A stretch of 64,000 nucleotides of DNA from Cylindrotheca closterium (lineage: Eukaryota > Bacillariophyta > Bacillariophyceae > Bacillariales > Bacillariaceae), in contig CAKOGP040002347.1 in NCBI GenBank assembly GCA_933822405.4, forward strand, positions 14,573-78,572. The letters are read 5' to 3'. This document shows, piece by piece, positions 62,012 through 64,000 of this stretch (its first letter is position 1; each line of letters opens with the position of its first letter). The notes beneath the pieces were generated by a model, which was given only the letters and a program-made list of their open reading frames with translations, was not told the origin of the DNA and made no database searches. The position numbers were made by a program, and so were the translations under genes.

Positions 62012-63247
62012 TCAGCCTTTTTCAACAACAGATGGCAACGATGCCTGCTCCTCATCGACCACACCTTCAAGTTCACACGAGAGTGAGGCGTCTTGTAGTT
62101 TCAGTGTCTTGTCTCCAATATTATTGAAATCTTCGTTAGGTTGTCGAGGCTCGACGTCATCGGCCAGAAAACTGTCGCTCCTTGCCTCCTCGAGATCATT
62201 CTCGTTGGATTCAATATCCTGTCCCACATCTTGCTGTACATCATCTGTAATATTATCTTGGTCGTCGCCCTGATCGTCCTCCTTGTCCAGGTCGTCATCG
62301 GGTTCAAATAGATCGGGTCCATCGGAAATGACAGTGGCCTCATCCGTACCAGCATTTCCGGCAGCACGCAGTCCCGCAGTTAATAGCTCCAGTGAAACCG
62401 ATGGACTGATATCTTCCGCAATGGCCCAGCCACCCAAGGCCAATAGTTTGGCAATATTGTAAAACGAGGTATGATTCAGGCCATAGGGCAGTGGACACCT
62501 GATGAAACATTCCAAATATCCATCGTAGGATCCACATTTTCGGTATACACTGTAGGCATAGGCAGTGGCCAACACCACAATCAAGATTGCTAGAGACTTG
62601 TTGAACAAGTGACAGATCGACGACGATCCATTGGTCGTTGATGTGGGTGTATGAAAGATGCGGATCCCATAGGCCAAGAGCAACAGGAGGCATACTCCCA
62701 CCAAGACGTACATGTGAATATCAATGCCCAAAAAAACTGACCGATTAAACATGTAGGCATAAATCACCGCTAGCCACAAGCCCAAGATTCCAAACCTCCA
62801 AATCACTTGTGTGACTGGGGATAGTTTGTGATAACAGGCCATGACCACCATGAGGGCAAACAAGAATAAAATCACAGCGGCAAACATTCCAAACATTTGG
62901 GAAATGCTTTTCAAGGGATTTGTTTCTTCGGTTTTCTCCTCAATGACCAGGTGATACATGCCAACAAACAGATGCGAAAAGGATTCCATCAGGAGAAACA
63001 AGGGAACCAATCGCTCCACAATTTTTCTTTGGGACAAGACAGTACCAGGGAACATAGCTTTGTGATGAGGCCAGAAATACAGCTTGAGGAAGCATATACA
63101 GAAGACTATCGTGGTTGCAAAATGAGATCGAATGGTCCATTTGGTCTTGTCCACATACGTCTGTTCATTAAAGGCAATGATGCAGGTGTAATCTTCTGTA
63201 GGAGTGTAAAGGTTGGGATTGAAATCCTCTAGCCTTCTCATCATCAT
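62012..63247 (-). CDS. Seven-TM membrane protein with long acidic tail
   Basis: This encodes 411 residues from the first of three consecutive ATGs (MMM) at 63247. Seven hydrophobic segments are visible: FATTIVFCICFLKLYFW; VERLVPLFLLMESFSHLFVG; MFGMFAAVILFLFALMVVMA; VIWRFGILGLWLAVIYAYMF; MYVLVGVCLLLLLAYGIRIF; SLAILIVVLATAYAYSVYR; and FYNIAKLLALGGWAIA. An N-terminal hydrophilic stretch of about 45 residues precedes them. A tail of about 120 residues rich in Asp/Glu/Asn follows. The pattern is a seven-helix protein, but I recognise neither a receptor signature nor a transporter motif. SHLFVGMYH in helix 2 recalls His-bearing hydrolase-type seven-TM families, which is only a suggestion. Confidence 0.75.
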   Translation of the reverse strand: MMMRRLEDFNPNLYTPTEDYTCIIAFNEQTYVDKTKWTIRSHFATTIVFCICFLKLYFWPHHKAMFPGTVLSQRKIVERLVPLFLLMESFSHLFVGMYHLVIEEKTEETNPLKSISQMFGMFAAVILFLFALMVVMACYHKLSPVTQVIWRFGILGLWLAVIYAYMFNRSVFLGIDIHMYVLVGVCLLLLLAYGIRIFHTPTSTTNGSSSICHLFNKSLAILIVVLATAYAYSVYRKCGSYDGYLECFIRCPLPYGLNHTSFYNIAKLLALGGWAIAEDISPSVSLELLTAGLRAAGNAGTDEATVISDGPDLFEPDDDLDKEDDQGDDQDNITDDVQQDVGQDIESNENDLEEARSDSFLADDVEPRQPNEDFNNIGDKTLKLQDASLSCELEGVVDEEQASLPSVVEKG

Positions 63248-63760
63248 ACTGTACTAGAAAGCAATGAGCTTGCTTATTTAATACCGTAGACGGATATATA
63301 AGGCAAACGGTGAATTGATTGGGTAATAGTCCGTTCTTGTTTCACAGGTTGCTTGAGGTTGTTGTGCTAATATGCATTCCAACTTTGTTATGAATACGTC
63401 GAATCGTCTTCTTGATGAAAATACCAATAAGATTGGATCGTGCCAAAACTCAAACCTAAGCAGTGTGTTACTATTGTTTCACAAGATATAATTTGCTTCA
63501 AGTTGTTGTTTCACCTGTGAGCGGTTACTGTTGAACGAAATGAAATATATATTACGCAATAAGAAGTTGAAAGTTATGATATTTGGATCGTGGCAAAACT
63601 ATAAAAGGCCTAAAGAAGCTCCATAGTTGACTGCATGTTCTATGTACCGGTATCAAAAATGATTGAGAGGCAAGTTATTACTACAGTACCAGGGGGTATA
63701 AGTTATTCATCTTGTTGCTCTTCCCACTCCATTCGCGCACCGCAAATCAACAACAGTTTC
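63248..63760. other. Intergenic
   Basis: This is the promoter side of the seven-TM gene. A TATATAAGGC-like stretch at about 63294-63303 could be a core promoter in either direction, but nothing proves it. No gene is seen. Confidence 0.35.
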
Positions 63761-64000
63761 TCAAAATAATAGGTCATTGCTCCACTTCTTCATTTGGAAA
63801 ATAGGCAGGTGGTGTTTCTCCTTGATATCCTGTACGGTACCATCCGTATATTCCACACCAACGCGAACTTCCTTCCCGGGTATTAAGTCTACATCGAGTA
63901 AACAAACTCTGCCGAGAATCATTTTATCAGGTGACATTACCAACCGGTCGACCATTTCAAAACACTTTATTGGATCTCCTCGGTTCATCCACCGTACAAT
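63761..64000 (-). CDS. Partial gene leaving the window, 3' end only
   Basis: The frame runs from the window edge (64000) to a TGA at 63761-63763. An ATG at 63988 could be a start (75 residues), but four more in-frame codons continue to the edge without a stop, so the gene probably extends further. The visible sequence (RLVMSPDKMILGRVCLLDVD, GKEVRVGVEYTDGTVQDI) has a beta-rich, SH3-like or chromo-barrel-like alternation. No family is named. It ends in KKWSNDLLF. Confidence 0.45.
   Translation of the reverse strand: MVRWMNRGDPIKCFEMVDRLVMSPDKMILGRVCLLDVDLIPGKEVRVGVEYTDGTVQDIKEKHHLPIFQMKKWSNDLLF

Overview
The window looks like nuclear DNA from a stramenopile alga, most probably a diatom. The evidence is short GT-AG introns of about 77-350 bp, compact intergenic spaces, and secreted proteins with Pro-Thr linkers. 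There are also an AxAF-type plastid pre-sequence, a DUF6824-like gene, two 'VSFN...WY...LRGLE' proteins and BspA-type LRR proteins, all of which I associate from memory with diatom genomes. The species cannot be fixed from sequence alone. A run of exactly ten N at 30720-30729 marks a draft-assembly gap. No tRNA, rRNA, CRISPR array, bacterial operon or virus was seen.

Layout. 0-13.3 kb: two local families of small unknown proteins, one with a V-x-F-S-x-x-I / RSLDS / MPKR signature and one with a V-M-x-[FY]-D-x-x-T-F-x-F-K signature. They surround a two-domain GT25-like glycosyltransferase and a CS (NudC/p23) domain protein. 14-21 kb: a membrane-anchored glycosyltransferase, a probably plastid-targeted methyltransferase, and two paralogous secreted Cys-rich/Pro-Thr proteins. 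21-37.5 kb: a segmental duplication carrying two giant proteins with LRRs, a kinase domain with an EF-hand-like insert, a hydrophobic segment and a PH-like end. Copy 1 has fourteen 48-residue LRR units and copy 2 has four. A 609-bp TA-flanked MITE sits 71 bp before the first copy, and the second copy preserves the empty site. 37.5-49 kb: a single-pass membrane protein, one VSFN-family protein, and a cluster of four related tetraspan genes, one of them broken. 50-64 kb: a DUF6824-like gene, a PKG-like kinase whose cyclic-nucleotide pockets lack the conserved Arg, a second VSFN-family protein, a 5'-truncated gene remnant, a secreted subtilase, a pseudokinase, a seven-TM protein and one gene leaving the window.

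How the genes relate. There is no operon-like pathway; the main process visible is local duplication. Four separate families expanded in place, and a fifth (Cys-rich/PT) is a tandem pair. Several genes are signalling proteins with altered active or ligand sites (LRR-kinase pair, PKG-like kinase, pseudokinase). Several others are secretory or membrane proteins (two glycosyltransferases, Cys-rich/PT pair, subtilase, tetraspans, seven-TM protein). Introns were placed by reading frame, phase and splice consensus, and several gene models below exist only after splicing. The most interesting candidate system is the LRR-kinase pair: a predicted intracellular sensor with a calcium-binding-like insert inside the kinase N-lobe and a rapidly changing repeat array.
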